Assembly (NCBI GenBank): GCA_001792895.1 | Contig: MARA01000006.1 | Span: 1,054,001-1,118,000, forward strand | Direction of reading: 5' to 3' | Length of the DNA stretch: 64,000 bases | From: Lentinus brumalis | Taxonomy: Eukaryota; Basidiomycota; Agaricomycetes; Polyporales; Polyporaceae | Shown: in pieces, positions 46,600 to 57,759 of the stretch | Layout of the letters: every line of letters starts with the position of its first letter | Position numbering within the stretch: the stretch's first letter is position 1 | Notes under the pieces: generated by a model | Told to the model about the DNA's origin: nothing | The model's database searches: none | Seen by the model: only the letters and a program-made list of their open reading frames with translations | Translations under genes and position numbers: made by a program

Positions 46600-47473
46600 A
46601 TGTCAACGCCGCTTCCCGTTCGTCTGAGAGCGAATGTCGACGCAGGAGTCCTCGCTGGATACGGATGGGGTGTCAGTCTAAATCTGGTGAGTCGAGTTTC
46701 TCTAGTCAACCACCCCATGTGCCGGAACATTCCTGAAATCCACGCGCAGGAATCTTCGAGGCGCACCGCACGCCCTTTGAGCGAGTGTATCAGCGGGGCG
46801 CCCCATCATCTCTCAGGAAGCACCATTCAGGGGGTCGGCGGACGCGCTGAAACATTCAAAGTCGTCGCCGGTCGGGCGGTGCTGGGCGCGGAGCGGCAGA
46901 TGCCTGCTCGTTCAGGGTCTTCCTTGTATTTTGCCTACCGCCTCTTTGCGAGCGGGGCTGCGAGGCTGCTGCGACGAAGGAATGGAGGCCGTCCGGTAAT
47001 TCGCCGTACTGTAACGGAGATGGTGAGCAGTCTCGGGAATCTCGGGGATCCAGGTTGAGACGAGCGTGTTTGATTTTGAATCTTCAGGAGTATCTATTGA
47101 CGACTCACGAGGATCGGTTGCCCGTCGTGTTGCACCTGGCGTCGCAGACGCTTGCCAGCAGAACAGGGCTGTGAGTCGTGGCACACGGAGCTAGGAACAA
47201 TTGTGAGTTTTCAGCAGTATACCGTTGGCTGCCGGAGCTGACGGCAGCGGCGCCCCGCTGAAGCAGAATGCAGCCGTGCCACCGGTTGTGCGAGTCACTG
47301 CGCTCGCCGCCGCCAGCTGCGCTGCTTTGGAGTTCGCGAAGATTGTAAGTGTTGGGCGTACGGGTTGCGATACATCCGAGCAGGTCAGCCACGACCGCCG
47401 AAGCCACTCAGCACTCGTCCTTGAGAATACCAGTCCATTCAGAGTCAAGATTCAAGACGAACGACGCTCGTGA
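46600..47473 (+). CDS. Candidate spliced gene, unidentified
   Basis: A possible small gene; I do not recognise it. ATG 46600 opens MSTPLPVRLRANVDAGVLAG and YGWGVSLNL, followed by a GTGAGT...CGCAG intron. The next exon could read IFEAHRTPFERVYQRGAPSS, but joining is one base out. Later exons separated by GTGAGC...TTCAG and GTGAGT...TTCAG read EYLLTTHEDRLPVVLHLASQ and TLASRTGL, then VPPVVRVTALAAASCAALEF. The alternating exon/intron pattern looks real, but the minus strand can also be spliced over the same bases (IFANSKAAQLAAASAV), so even the strand is uncertain. Confidence 0.3.
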
Positions 47474-47807
47474 TTCAGTACGTGGATGAGGAATTGTTGT
47501 CCATCATCGTCGCCCGCGCCCTCGATCCATGCATCCCTCATCATGAAGCAGCGCAGGCACCCAGTCAAATTCGGGGGCGTAATCGAGCAATCCTTCCTAT
47601 CCGGGATAATACCACCGCCCAATAGCGATGATGGCAAGCGGTCTGCACGAGCGGCGACCGAGAGTACCGACAGCGCTCTGCGCTCACACTGCATCTAGGA
47701 TCACGTTTGATGTCAGTCCAAGGCAGCTCAGCTCGCTGGCAGCGCTCACAGCACGATGCACGGAGGCCGCCGCGCAAAGGGGTGAATGGGCGGACGGTCG
47801 TTGGGGA

Positions 47808-47815
47808 TATATAAT
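47808..47815 (+). promoter_or_regulatory. TATA box of the tyrosine-rich surface protein gene
   Basis: TATATAAT, 67 nt upstream of the ATG at 47882, in otherwise GC-rich DNA. It suggests a strong, TATA-driven promoter. Confidence 0.6.
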
Positions 47816-47881
47816 CGAGCATGGGCGGGCGAGTTGCTCTCCAGTCTTGTCTGCACCCCCTCTTCTTCTCGCATTCAAGAC

Positions 47882-50706
47882 ATGCCTTCCTCTTTCGGCG
47901 CACTCCGTGCGCTCTTGGTTCTTGCTGCTTCTCTGTGTTCTCCGGTCTTTTCTTTCCCCGCGACGAGCCCGTCTTCCCTCGCTCAGCGTTCGTTCAAAGA
48001 CTACTATGACAACCTAATCTATCTCGACTCCAAGAAGTCCAACCTCTACTGGGCTGTCTCGATTGGTGGACAATCGTATGCGGCCTGCCTCGACAACAAG
48101 TGGTGAGTGTTCATACAATGTGATACCCCGTTCGGTTTGTCATATTGACGACCACATAGGTCTGGTCTCGCTACTTACGGCGACAAGGCCCCGTCCGGTG
48201 GCTCTACACACTCGATCACGATCGAGGATATGTCCATCCAGGGTAAGCTTTCGATACGATGCATAGCTTCACACAAGCTGACCTCCTCGTATAGTCCAGG
48301 ATGGACGCACGGAGGTCGGACTCTTCGACGTGGAAGTTGATCTGGAGTATTGTACGTCGGCGTTTAGTCTTGCGCGTCCGGAATGGAGCTGATGGCTCTG
48401 CTAGTCCATGCTACCTCGTGGCCCAGCAACATGCCGAAGCTTGGAGTGTCCGGTGTCGACACCGCGTACATCGGTATCGACATCAGCAAGCCGAGCAACC
48501 CGTACTACACCTACTTGTCGTACAAGTGGCCCAAGGACTACTCCAAGTGGTACTACGACATGATGATCAGCTACGACTGGATGGACGTCGTCAAGTCGAC
48601 GGACATTGACTTCGCCGGTGTCATTGTCGTCGGCAAGACCCTCTCCTGGACTGACCTCCTCGACATCTCCTCGAGCCAGGCCACCCAGTACGGCCTTCCT
48701 CCTCTCGACGGCATCTCCAACCAGCCGTACATCTACCTCCAGGACGACGGCTACTTCTACCTCGACAACTGCTTCTGGGTCGGGGGCAAGCAGTACACTT
48801 GGAACTCGGAGGTCCCCAAGACCCCGTCTGGCAAGACGGTCGCGGACATCCGCATCACTGAGCGCTGGTCCATCTTCCCCGACGAGATCGTCAAGGCGAT
48901 CTACGCCGGGCTCCAGGGCGCGAAGTACTACCCCCAGTCCACATACGGCTACTACCAGATCCCATGTGACGCCAAGATCGAGTTCGAGTTCGCCATCGAC
49001 GGCCACAAGTATGTCCTCGTCGAGGAGGCACTTATCGCGCCCAACCCATGGGGCGACCAGTGCATCGGCTCGATCTTCACCAAGGGCCAAGCAGTTGCTG
49101 CCGTCCCCGAGTATGACATCTACTTCGGCTTCCAGTTCAGTATGTATCTATTCGTGTCATCGGTCGCTGATTTGGCACTGACTGCGCCGTCCAGTCTCGT
49201 CGTTCTACTACCGTGCTGGTCTGAACCATGACAACAACAAGCCGTACTACAAGCTGCTTCCGCTTCCCTCGCCGAAGAGTGGCGACTGGTGGAAGAGTTA
49301 TACCTCGGCACCTTCGTACCCGTACGCCACCTGGAAGCCCACGTACTCGGCGACGTACGGCGGCGGCAGCGACAAAGGCTACACCAGCCAGGGCAACGAC
49401 TACAAGCCCATGTACACGACCCAGACCAAGCCGTCGAACACGTACTACTACACCTCCTCGACGCCGATCGATTACTCTCCGAAGTTCGAGGGGCCACCGT
49501 ACAGCTCGCCGACGTACTACACCCATACCACTAGCACCCCGCAGTACTCGTACCACACCACGAGCTCGAGCACCTACTACTCGCAGCCGACGTACCCTCC
49601 TTACAACGGCGGCTACAGCAGCCACGGCTACGATGACAAGACGTACGAGACACACTACACGTCCTCGTCCTCGCACAACTACTACACGCCTTCGTACAGC
49701 GCGCCTCCCAAGTACGAGACGTCGTCGGTCCCGCCGTACCACCAGCCCCCCTACAGCTACAGCTCGCCGCCGAAGTACGAGACTTCGTCCGTTCCCCCGT
49801 ACCACCAGCCGCCGTATTCGTACAGCAGCGAGGACAAGTACAAGTACTCCAGCACGTACGAGGACAAGTCCAAGTACTCGACTACCTACGACGAGAAGAA
49901 GTACTCCAGCACCTACGACGACAAGAAGTACACCAGCACCTACGAAGACAAGTCCAAGTACTCGACAACGTACGACGACAAGAAGTACACCAGCACCTAC
50001 GAAGACAAGTCCAAGTACTCGACAACGTACGATGACAAGAAGTACTCCAGTACCTACGACGACAAGCACAAGTACTCCAGTACCTACGAGGACAAGTCCA
50101 AGTACTCGACCACCTACGATGACAAGAAGTACACGAGCACCTACGAAGACAAGTCCAAGTACTCGACAACGTACGACGACGAGTCCAAGTACTCGACAAC
50201 GTACGACGACAAGTACAAGTACACCACATCGACGCACTACGACTACAAGCCGTCATCGTCGAACTGGGAGTACAAGTCGTCGCCCACGTACTACTCCTCA
50301 GCCACCTACGACAAGGACCACAAGTACACGGACACCTACCAGCCGTACAGCACTCCTGCCAAGATTGCGGGCAACCTCGCTGAGGAGGGCGATGACAACA
50401 GCGACACCGACTGGAAGAGCAAGGTATGTAGCTTTCGGCACTTCTGCCTTGCGGACATCTTACCGACTGCTCCTTGCAGGCTCACCTCTACGAGATCATC
50501 ATCATTGCTCTCGCAGCCGTACTCGGCCTCGGCGTCATCGGAGCCATCATCGCCTGCGTGGTCAGTCGCAAGAAGAAGGACAACGGCCCCGGCCCTCGGC
50601 GTACCGCAACATTCACGATGCGGAATCTACTGAACCCAAGATCCCGCTCTACGGTGCGGAGGGTGGGCAGTCGCGCTACTCTGACCCGTATGGAGACAAG
50701 GAGTGA
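47882..50706 (+). CDS. Membrane-anchored protein with a catalytically empty pepsin fold and a tyrosine-rich repeat stalk
   Basis: ATG 47882 starts a signal peptide (MPSSFGALRALLVLAASLCS). The next about 380 residues keep the pepsin (A1) layout: YWAVSIGGQSYAACLDN, GVSGVDTAYIGID, ERWSIFPDEIVKAIYAGL, IEFEFAIDGHKYVL and CIGSIFTKG. At the first DTG site stands LDNKWSG and at the second ADIRITERW, so neither catalytic triad is present. A stalk of about 350 residues follows, rich in Tyr, Ser, Thr, Pro and Lys, with two copies of a 21-residue unit (PPKYETSS...) and then short KYSTTYDDK/KYTSTYEDK units. After an intron comes a membrane span (IIIIALAAVLGLGVIGAIIA) and a basic-then-acidic tail (YSDPYGDKE). 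The tail needs one added base in the C-rich run near 50590. Likely surface-exposed; function unknown. Confidence 0.82.
49705..50240 (+). repeat. Coding tandem repeats, tyrosine/lysine-rich
   Basis: Two tandem 63-nt units begin near 49705 (PPKYETSSVPPYHQPP). Then, from about 49830 to 50240, irregular 27-30 nt units encode KYSSTYEDK, KYSTTYDDK and KYTSTYEDKS, with near-identical DNA in several copies. Such repeats change copy number easily. Confidence 0.9.
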
Positions 50707-51516
50707 ACGCTCCTCGCTTTCGCTTTTCGGGCTGTTCATCATGTATATGGTATGGGCTTCTGCTTGCGCAGCGCGTGAGGGCTGACGGCCTTGCGTCTCT
50801 TGTTTATTTCTCTCATCGCCTTAGTTTCCATTACCACGGACTTCTCTTCATTGCTAGCTGTTCTATATCGTTATATCGCTACTACTCTCCCACTGTCGTT
50901 GCAGCATATCTACCAAGCATTTACCTTTCTACCGGAGAACATATATTATCATTCTTATATCCTGCTGAGCAATGCGCGATACCATGGGCAACAGGCGATA
51001 ACCGGGCCCATGAACGCCAGCCAGTACTACCATTTTGCCCCGGATGCCCAGGGCTTCAGTCGGAGACAACATGGACAATTGCACGGAGACGGTCGCGAAC
51101 AGTCCGAACGGGCCCGCCATCGAGGTTGCGCGAGCGCCGCCCGTCACAGCAGCAAAGCAAGCCCCGTTGTCCCTGAATGAGAGCGAGGGTTCCTGCGCGA
51201 GCGACTTCCGTGAACTACATGATTCAGCACTTATTTCGTTCACTCACCGTTTCATACAAGGCATGTGACCCCAGATACAATTCCTAGGCTTCATGAACGA
51301 GAGTACGGATGTTGACAATGCCGGTTACGCACCCGTTCTTGGGTTAGCTTTGCACTGCAGATGGCGGGGTCGTGCCAGCTGGTTTTGCTGGCTGGTAGGA
51401 GCGGTATCCTAAGTTGGTGACATCGAACAGCTCGACGCACGAAGTACACGGGAAGAGCCGATGTCTCAAAGCGTCCGGTGGGTATTATTGACACTCGTAG
51501 ATAGCGACTACTTGGC
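50707..51516. other. Intergenic, nothing seen
   Basis: About 810 nt between convergent genes. No intron-linked coding signal; presumably 3' UTRs. Confidence 0.4.
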
Positions 51517-52487
51517 TCAGTATACATAGGGTGATGCGATTGCGGCAGGTGCGGCGGCGGCGGTGAACTCGGAAGCTTGAGCGATCATTAGCAGACCAAC
51601 TGAAGGATCACATTAGGCAACGTTGCAAATTAACCACGTCGGCGTGGAGTGTGAAGTACGTACCAATAAGACCGAACAGACCCATGATACTGCCGAAGAC
51701 CTCTACGATGAGGATCTTGACGAACAGATCGGGGTCGGCAGCATCTGCAAGGGCTGCCGTAGAACCTGCGATGCCCACACAGATGCCACAAAGGAGGTTG
51801 CATGCGCCAACAGTGAGACCACCCCAAAACAGCGCGAATCCTGCGAGCGAAGTTGAAAGGAGCTCAGGTCTGTCAGAAGTTTGATACGTACCTGTGAAGT
51901 AGTTCTCGCGCGTGTAGAGCAGGGAATCCGGTACTGAGGCAACACGGGAAGAGTAGACAATACCAATGATCTAGGAGAGATGAGAGCAAGACTGGACAGA
52001 ACACGCGCATATACTCACCACACCATAGATGGCCACGACCTCACAGAAGATGATGCTACGCCGGGTGAGCAATATGATGCGTGGGGCGACCGACAACATA
52101 CCTGATGAGGTTCTTGGTCCTGATACGTGGTGCCCTCACGCCTCCACCCAGAATTGAGGCCCCCGTGATGAAGATACCCCTACAAGAGGAGGTCGGTTCA
52201 TTGCACGCCTCCGACACGACGGACACACATACCAACCCGCACCGAGTACGCTCAGCCCTAGGCAAAGACCAATGCCTGTCGATGCCCATGCATAGGGACT
52301 TGTCTCTTCAAGGAACTGACCGACATTGAAGGCCTCTCCGGAACCTGCAGCATCACCAGTCAACGTCACTCCCGCCTGTCGGGTCCTGACCCCGAGGAGA
52401 CGAACCAGTGAACAGAAGATAGAGCGCAACGACTAGAGCAAGAAAGGTGGTGAAGCCATAGGAGTAGTACGATGTATACAAGCCCAT
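51517..52487 (-). CDS. VMA16: V-type proton ATPase proteolipid subunit c''
   Basis: A membrane-rotor subunit of the vacuolar/endosomal proton pump. The start at 52487 gives [20 protein letters not shown], the extra first span of c''. Then come [20 protein letters not shown] and [27 protein letters not shown] and [20 protein letters not shown] carry the buried Glu of the proton site. [40 protein letters not shown] and [20 protein letters not shown] carry the second acidic position. The last exon ends [16 protein letters not shown]...PYVY with TGA at 51517. Six introns join in frame. It is divergent from the GTPase gene with 190 nt between starts. Confidence 0.92.
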
Positions 52488-52677
52488 CGTTGCGGGGCGC
52501 GTGGTGGAAGGGCTGCTCGACGTCGGACGCGACGACGAGCTCGCCGGGATTTGCCTCTATTTGGGTCTGGGCGCTGGTGAGACTCGTCATGGGCGCTTCA
52601 CGATCATTGCGGTCCCACTTTCTAGCCACATCCTCATCGTATTGATTGACTTCAATTGCATGCCGCCATGTACCATT
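52488..52677. promoter_or_regulatory. Short divergent promoter
   Basis: Only 190 nt separate the ATGs of the V-ATPase c'' gene and the ARFRP1-like GTPase, so they must share promoter DNA. No TATA box was seen. Confidence 0.5.
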
Positions 52678-53663
52678 TGCTCAGGGGACTGCACGAGTAT
52701 CTGACGAGGTAAGTGGGTCAGCTAGTCGTTGCGCATTGTCGCTCATTTCTTAGGAAGGAAGAGTTCTCAGTCATCATAATCGGACTGGATGGTGCAGGAA
52801 AGACAGTGAGTTGCTCGACTGTTTCGGGCGGATGGAGGCTGCAACTCTGTCCAGACGTTGCTTGAGAAGATCAAGACGCTGTATACCGACACGCCCGGTC
52901 TCTCGCCGGACAAGATTGCGCCCACAGTAGGCCAGAACAGTGAGTGTCATTCGAACTTCGACGAAGCTTCCAGCCGCAATTCAGACTGGTCTGAACGCGC
53001 TCTCGAATTGGATAGTGGGGAAGATAACGCTCCCCTCGACAATCCTCAAGTTTTGGGACCTCGGAGGCCAGCGCGGTATACGCTCCATCTGGCACCGATA
53101 CTATGATGACTGTCATGCAGTCGTGTTCGTCATTGATGCGGAGGACCGCGAACGGCTGAGCGAAGGCTGGGAGGTATTTGGTGAGTGCCCCTCAGGTCTC
53201 CTTGGCATGTCTGTCCTCTCCTTGCTGATGCTGAGCAAGGACCATAAGACTCCGTACTCTCTGCACCACAGATCCTGGGCGTGCCCCTGCTGCTCCTTGC
53301 CAATAAGCAAGATAGCCCTCAAAGCCTCTCTGTTGAGGAAATCCGCAACGACTACGAAGAGTGGCACAGGCACAAATTGGAAAGTGCAAGACGGAGTTAT
53401 GGGGAGGAGATGGACGTGCAACATCGTGCCCAGCGCATCGCTAGCTTGGACGTTATGGGTATCTCGGCCCTCGAAGGGTATGTCTATCGTGCGGCCGCCT
53501 ACAGAATGTTTCTTGACTGACCAATCAACAGAACTGGGGTTCGCGCAGCCGTAGATTGGTTGTTTATACGGGTGCAGAATAGCCGACGCCGGTGAGTTGG
53601 ATGATTTCTGCAGAGAGCGTTCGTTAGTTGTGCTGACCGCGAAACAGGGACGAGCAAGCTTAG
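52678..53663 (+). CDS. ARF-related small GTPase, ARFRP1/Arl3-like
   Basis: A trans-Golgi small GTPase controlling tether and coat recruitment. The start at 52678 gives MYHLLRGLHEYLTRKEEFSV. All nucleotide-binding boxes are present: GLDGAGKTTLLEKIK (P loop), APTVGQN (switch I Thr), FWDLGGQRGIRSIWHRYYDD (G3), LLLLANKQD (G4) and GISALEG (G5). An intron with acceptor CCATAAG joins WEVF to DSVLSAPQILGVP, so the frame is intact. The C-terminus reads AVDWLFIRVQNSRR. The last exon gives a very short tail if the obvious intron is used (stop 53663); a basic tail ending at 53712 is the alternative. Like ARFRP1, it lacks an N-terminal Gly after Met and is not myristoylated. Confidence 0.88.
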
Positions 53664-53712
53664 AAGGAAGGAGCGGGAAGCTCGTCGCATCAAGACGAAC
53701 GAGGTTGACTGA

Positions 53713-54190
53713 ACCTCCTCATGCACATCGCCTGTATGAGAGACCTGCCGGACGGGCATTGCAGTCGGTTTGCGTTTTCCTCGAACCCTTGAGGCAGTCA
53801 GTCGTCCGAGTCGACTATATAGGGACAAGCTCGCGGAACACATGTATGGCTCACAGGATTGTACACGACCTACGCTCGTTATGCCATGCTACGAGTGATA
53901 TGTATCATTCTACTAAGTATGTTGATACTTGCTTTCCGATTTGTTCGGAGCTGCGGGCCAGGTCTCGCGCGCGTTGGCGCTTCGTAGTCTGTAACTTGTT
54001 CCTCCACCTCGACGTCCGTTGCGTCTTCCTCGTACTGCTTCACGTGCGACCGTGCGGTACATGCTGCCGACGCGCCTGGATGCCTGCCGAACGCCAATAC
54101 CATGACACGAGACTTCATGGCGGATACGAAGAGTTCGAACAGGTCCAGTATGTATACTTGTGGCATTCCGTCCCTGCCCCGTCCGGCCAT
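53713..54190. other. Intergenic, nothing firm
   Basis: About 480 nt upstream of the CLC gene. An open frame in phase with the CLC start runs back to ATG 54080, so a longer CLC N-terminus is possible. Confidence 0.35.
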
Positions 54191-57100
54191 ATGTCTTACC
54201 AACGACCGTACAGCCGTTATGAGGACTTCACCACAATAGGTGAGATGTCATGCAGCTCCGTGCTGCTGCAAGCTTGACGCGCGCAAGATTGGATACAGGA
54301 CTCAATCATCGAACGGAACAGACGGTTGCGGGCCGCTCGGAAATCGAATGTCCCATATCGTGGACCCCGCGGAGAAGTCAGTCTCGCTTGGATCTGGTCG
54401 CGACTGAGGAATATCGCGCACGCGGGGCAGAGTTGGTTCGTCGTCAGTCTCGTTGGTGAGTTGTTTGTCCGGACACGCCCCCTTCTCCTCTCTGTCGCCG
54501 AACAGCATCTGTGCCTAGCCATTCGGTGCTGAATCCGCGTCCGCACAGGCATTGGGATTGGCGTGAATGCTGCACTCATATCTATTGCGACGGAATGGCT
54601 CTCTGACATCAAGATGGGATATTGCTCGGACGGATGGTGGCTGAACCAACAGTTCTGCTGTTGGGAGATTGAGGGCGGCGACGAGAACACCTGCGACGCA
54701 TGGCACCAGTGGAGTGATGTTATGCCTGCACGTTGGGCTATCTATGTGCTGTTCGCGGTACGTGCTGGACGATAATATGGACTTCGCTGCGCGCTAATTG
54801 GCAGGTACCAACATGACAGGCAGCGTTTTCATTTGTTGCTGCGCACCTGGTGCGGTCTCTGGCCAAGTATGCTGCCGGGTCTGGTATCTCAGAGATCAAA
54901 TGCATCATTGCGGGATTCATCATGAAGGGCTTCTTGGGCTTCTGGACGTTCCTGATCAAGAGCGTAACCCTGGTGTGTACCGCGGCACGCGTCCTACTCA
55001 CTCCTACATTGACGATGACAATACGCAGCCTCTGGTCATCGCTTCAGGTCTCTCCGTCGGTAAAGAAGGACCATCCGTTCATGTCGCGTGTTGCATAGGA
55101 AACCTCATCGCAAGCATGTTCAAGGGCTTCTCCCGGAGCCAAGGTATGTACAGGTCTCCCGCCGCTCTCAATCACCCTGACGTTGCTCTTGCACAGTGAA
55201 GATGCGAGAGATTCTGACTGCTTCCAGCGCTGCAGGGGTCGCAGTTGCCTTCGGGTCTCCCATAGGCGGTGTTCTCTTTTCCATTGAAGCGAGTGATTGG
55301 TCCGAGTTGTCTGCATAGCTACAACCACTGATACCGGCTCTCCAGGAGATGAGTAGCGTATTCAGCATCAAGACCATGTGGCGAAGTTTCTTCTGCGCTT
55401 TGGTCGCCACAGTCACCTTGTCCGTGAGTTCTGCGAAGTTGATGTCGGCGCCTTCAAGCTCACTTCTTCCTCTAGGCGATGAACCCATACCGCAGCGGCA
55501 AGCTGGTACTGTTCCAAGTGACGTACGACAGAGATTGGCACTTTTTCGAGATCATGTTCTTCGTCATCCTCGGTATCTTCGGAGTAGGTCGTCCGTCGCC
55601 TTTCCTGTATGACTGAACTCACATTGCAGATTAGGGTCTCTACGGTGCATTCGTTGTGAGATTCAACCTCAAGGTCGCTTCTTTCCGCAAACGGTACTTG
55701 GGCAACCATGCTATCGCGGAAGCGGTGGCGCTTGCCACCGTTACCGCCATGATTGGATGGTTCAATCGCTTCATGCGTATAGACATGACGGAGAGCATGG
55801 AAATCCTTTTCCGCGAATGCGATGGCGCAAGCGACTATGACCACCTATGCCAGTATGTTCTAGTCGCCCTTGTCCTCGCACTAGCACCTGACGAACTACA
55901 GGACTACGTATCAGTGGCCGATGGTCAACTCGCTCTTTATCGCAACGATACTGCGTATCGGGCTGGTCGTTGTGTCCTATGGCTGCAAGGTCCCAGCGGG
56001 TATCTTTGTTCCCTCCATGGCTATTGGGGCCACGTTCGGTCGCATGCTCGGCATCATGGTGAAGGCTATCAATCGGTGCGCCTGTCTACGCAGCACCCTC
56101 AGGGCGCAGCGCTCACTCCGGTCTATCTTCAGAGCATATCCTACTTCTGGCATTTTCGCGGTATGTCAGCCTGATGTGCCCTGTATCACGCCTGGGACGT
56201 ACGCACTTCTTGGTGCAGCCGCAGCGCTCAGGTATGTCGCACTGGCCCAGAGATGAATGGCTCTAACAGGTACCTTCTGTAGCGGGATCATGAGGCTTAC
56301 AGTCACTGTCGTTGTCATCATGTTCGAGCTTACCGGGGCGTTGACCTACATTCTGCCCACCATGGTATATTGTACCTATAATTTGTTTCGCTCCACCAAC
56401 CTGACGCTGCGGCCAGATCGTTCTTCTGGTCACGAAAGCTGTCGGAGACTTCCTCGGCACGACTGGTATCGCAGATGAGATGATCCGCTTCAACGGGTAT
56501 CCCTTCTTGGAGAAGGACGATCATGCCTACAACGTTCCAGGTTCGTGATCGACTCTTCTCTCGCACGTTGTGAACTCACGGAGATGCAGTGGCTCGGGTC
56601 ATGAGGACCGACCTGGAGACTTTGCCAGTCTCGGGTTTGACCGTCCAGGAGCTCGGTGAGGACGTCCCATGTATCACACAGTGAATCACATCTAAGATCA
56701 TGTACATGGTTTCAGATGATATCTTAGCCAGAACGGACGTCAAAGGCTTCCCCATCATCTCGACGGACGGCAGACGGATCCTCATGGGCTTCATAGAGCG
56801 CACAGATCTGCGCTACATTTTAGGTGAGCTTCTATCTCCAACCTTGTATGTTCCTTTGCTCATCCGTGTGTGCTACGTCTCAGACAAGGCAAGGAACGTT
56901 CAAGACGTCCGGCCAAACACGCCCGTCTCCTTCGCGTCGGACTCAGAGGACCATGAAGAAGTCGAGTTTTCCGGAATTGCTGCCGGGCCGGCTGTCGGCA
57001 TAGACGAAGACATATCAATGGAGATTATGGAGACCACCGCTACCCCGGACGTGCTCAAGATGTGGCCATGGGTCAACCAGGTATGAGGTCCCGCCGTGCT

Positions 57101-57468
57101 CTGCAGTGTCAAACTCATGTAACCGACCGCTGGTAGACACCTCTTACTGTGTCGCCTCAGCTTCCTTTGGAGATAGTCATGCAGCTGTTCAAGCGCATGG
57201 GGTGAGTGTGGTCTCGCACGCTCTTCTCTTCCGCCTTGCTCACTCGTTTCACAGCCCTCGCGTCATACTTGTAGAGAGTCACGGCGCGCTAGTCGGTCTA
57301 GTGACAGTGAAGGATGTTCTTCAATACACTATGGCTGAGCATCACGAACCGCAGTCTCCATGGAGTGAACAGCACTTCGATGGGCTGGTCGACGAGGCGC
57401 GAATGCTGACGAGTAGTTTCGCGGACGATGTCCGAGCATGGTTCAGAAGGGTGCTCCGGAGATCGTAA
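54191..57468 (+). CDS. CLC-type chloride/proton exchanger with CBS domains, Gef1/CLC-3-like
   Basis: An endosomal/Golgi anion-proton exchanger that supports V-ATPase acidification. The start at 54191 reads [16 protein letters not shown], spliced to [16 protein letters not shown]. The pore signatures are present in order: [16 protein letters not shown] (selectivity), [17 protein letters not shown] (gating Glu), [14 protein letters not shown] and [15 protein letters not shown] (inner proton Glu). They continue with [18 protein letters not shown] and [19 protein letters not shown]. Two CBS domains follow: [20 protein letters not shown] and [20 protein letters not shown]. It ends [11 protein letters not shown] at 57468. 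About fifteen introns. Having both glutamates indicates an exchanger rather than a channel. It lies next to the V-ATPase and GTPase genes. Confidence 0.92.
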
Positions 57469-57759
57469 TTTATTGTGGATTTTCTGCTAGGTCGTACAGT
57501 CGTATACAGTCGTATAATACATCACCGCTATCGTGCACAGTCGTCTGGTATCAATACAGAATCGTGACAAGCATAGAAAGGTCGTTAGAAACGAAGCTTC
57601 GTGATGTTGGTTGTTGTTTTGGGGTCGTCAAGTATATACAGCTCGGACCGCTCTCATTCCGAGCAGGAGCTTCGTCAATATATGTGATGGATGCATCATT
57701 ATGCTCTGCACGGGCGTGCGTGAGCAAAGGGGGACGATAGACAGTCAAAGCGTTGGTAC
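57469..57759. other. Intergenic, short direct repeats
   Basis: About 290 nt between convergent genes. GTCGTACAGTCGTATACAGT at 57491-57510 holds three close copies of CAGTCGTA-type units. No coding signal. Confidence 0.4.

Noticed and set aside
49137..50237. 366-codon antisense open frame of Val/Arg repeats
   Set aside because: Mirror of the tyrosine-repeat coding strand; repeated DNA lacks stops on both strands.
49228..50706. 492-codon Arg/Thr-rich frame overlapping the tyrosine-rich gene
   Set aside because: Frame-shifted shadow of the same repeats; only its last about 40 codons coincide with the true tail.
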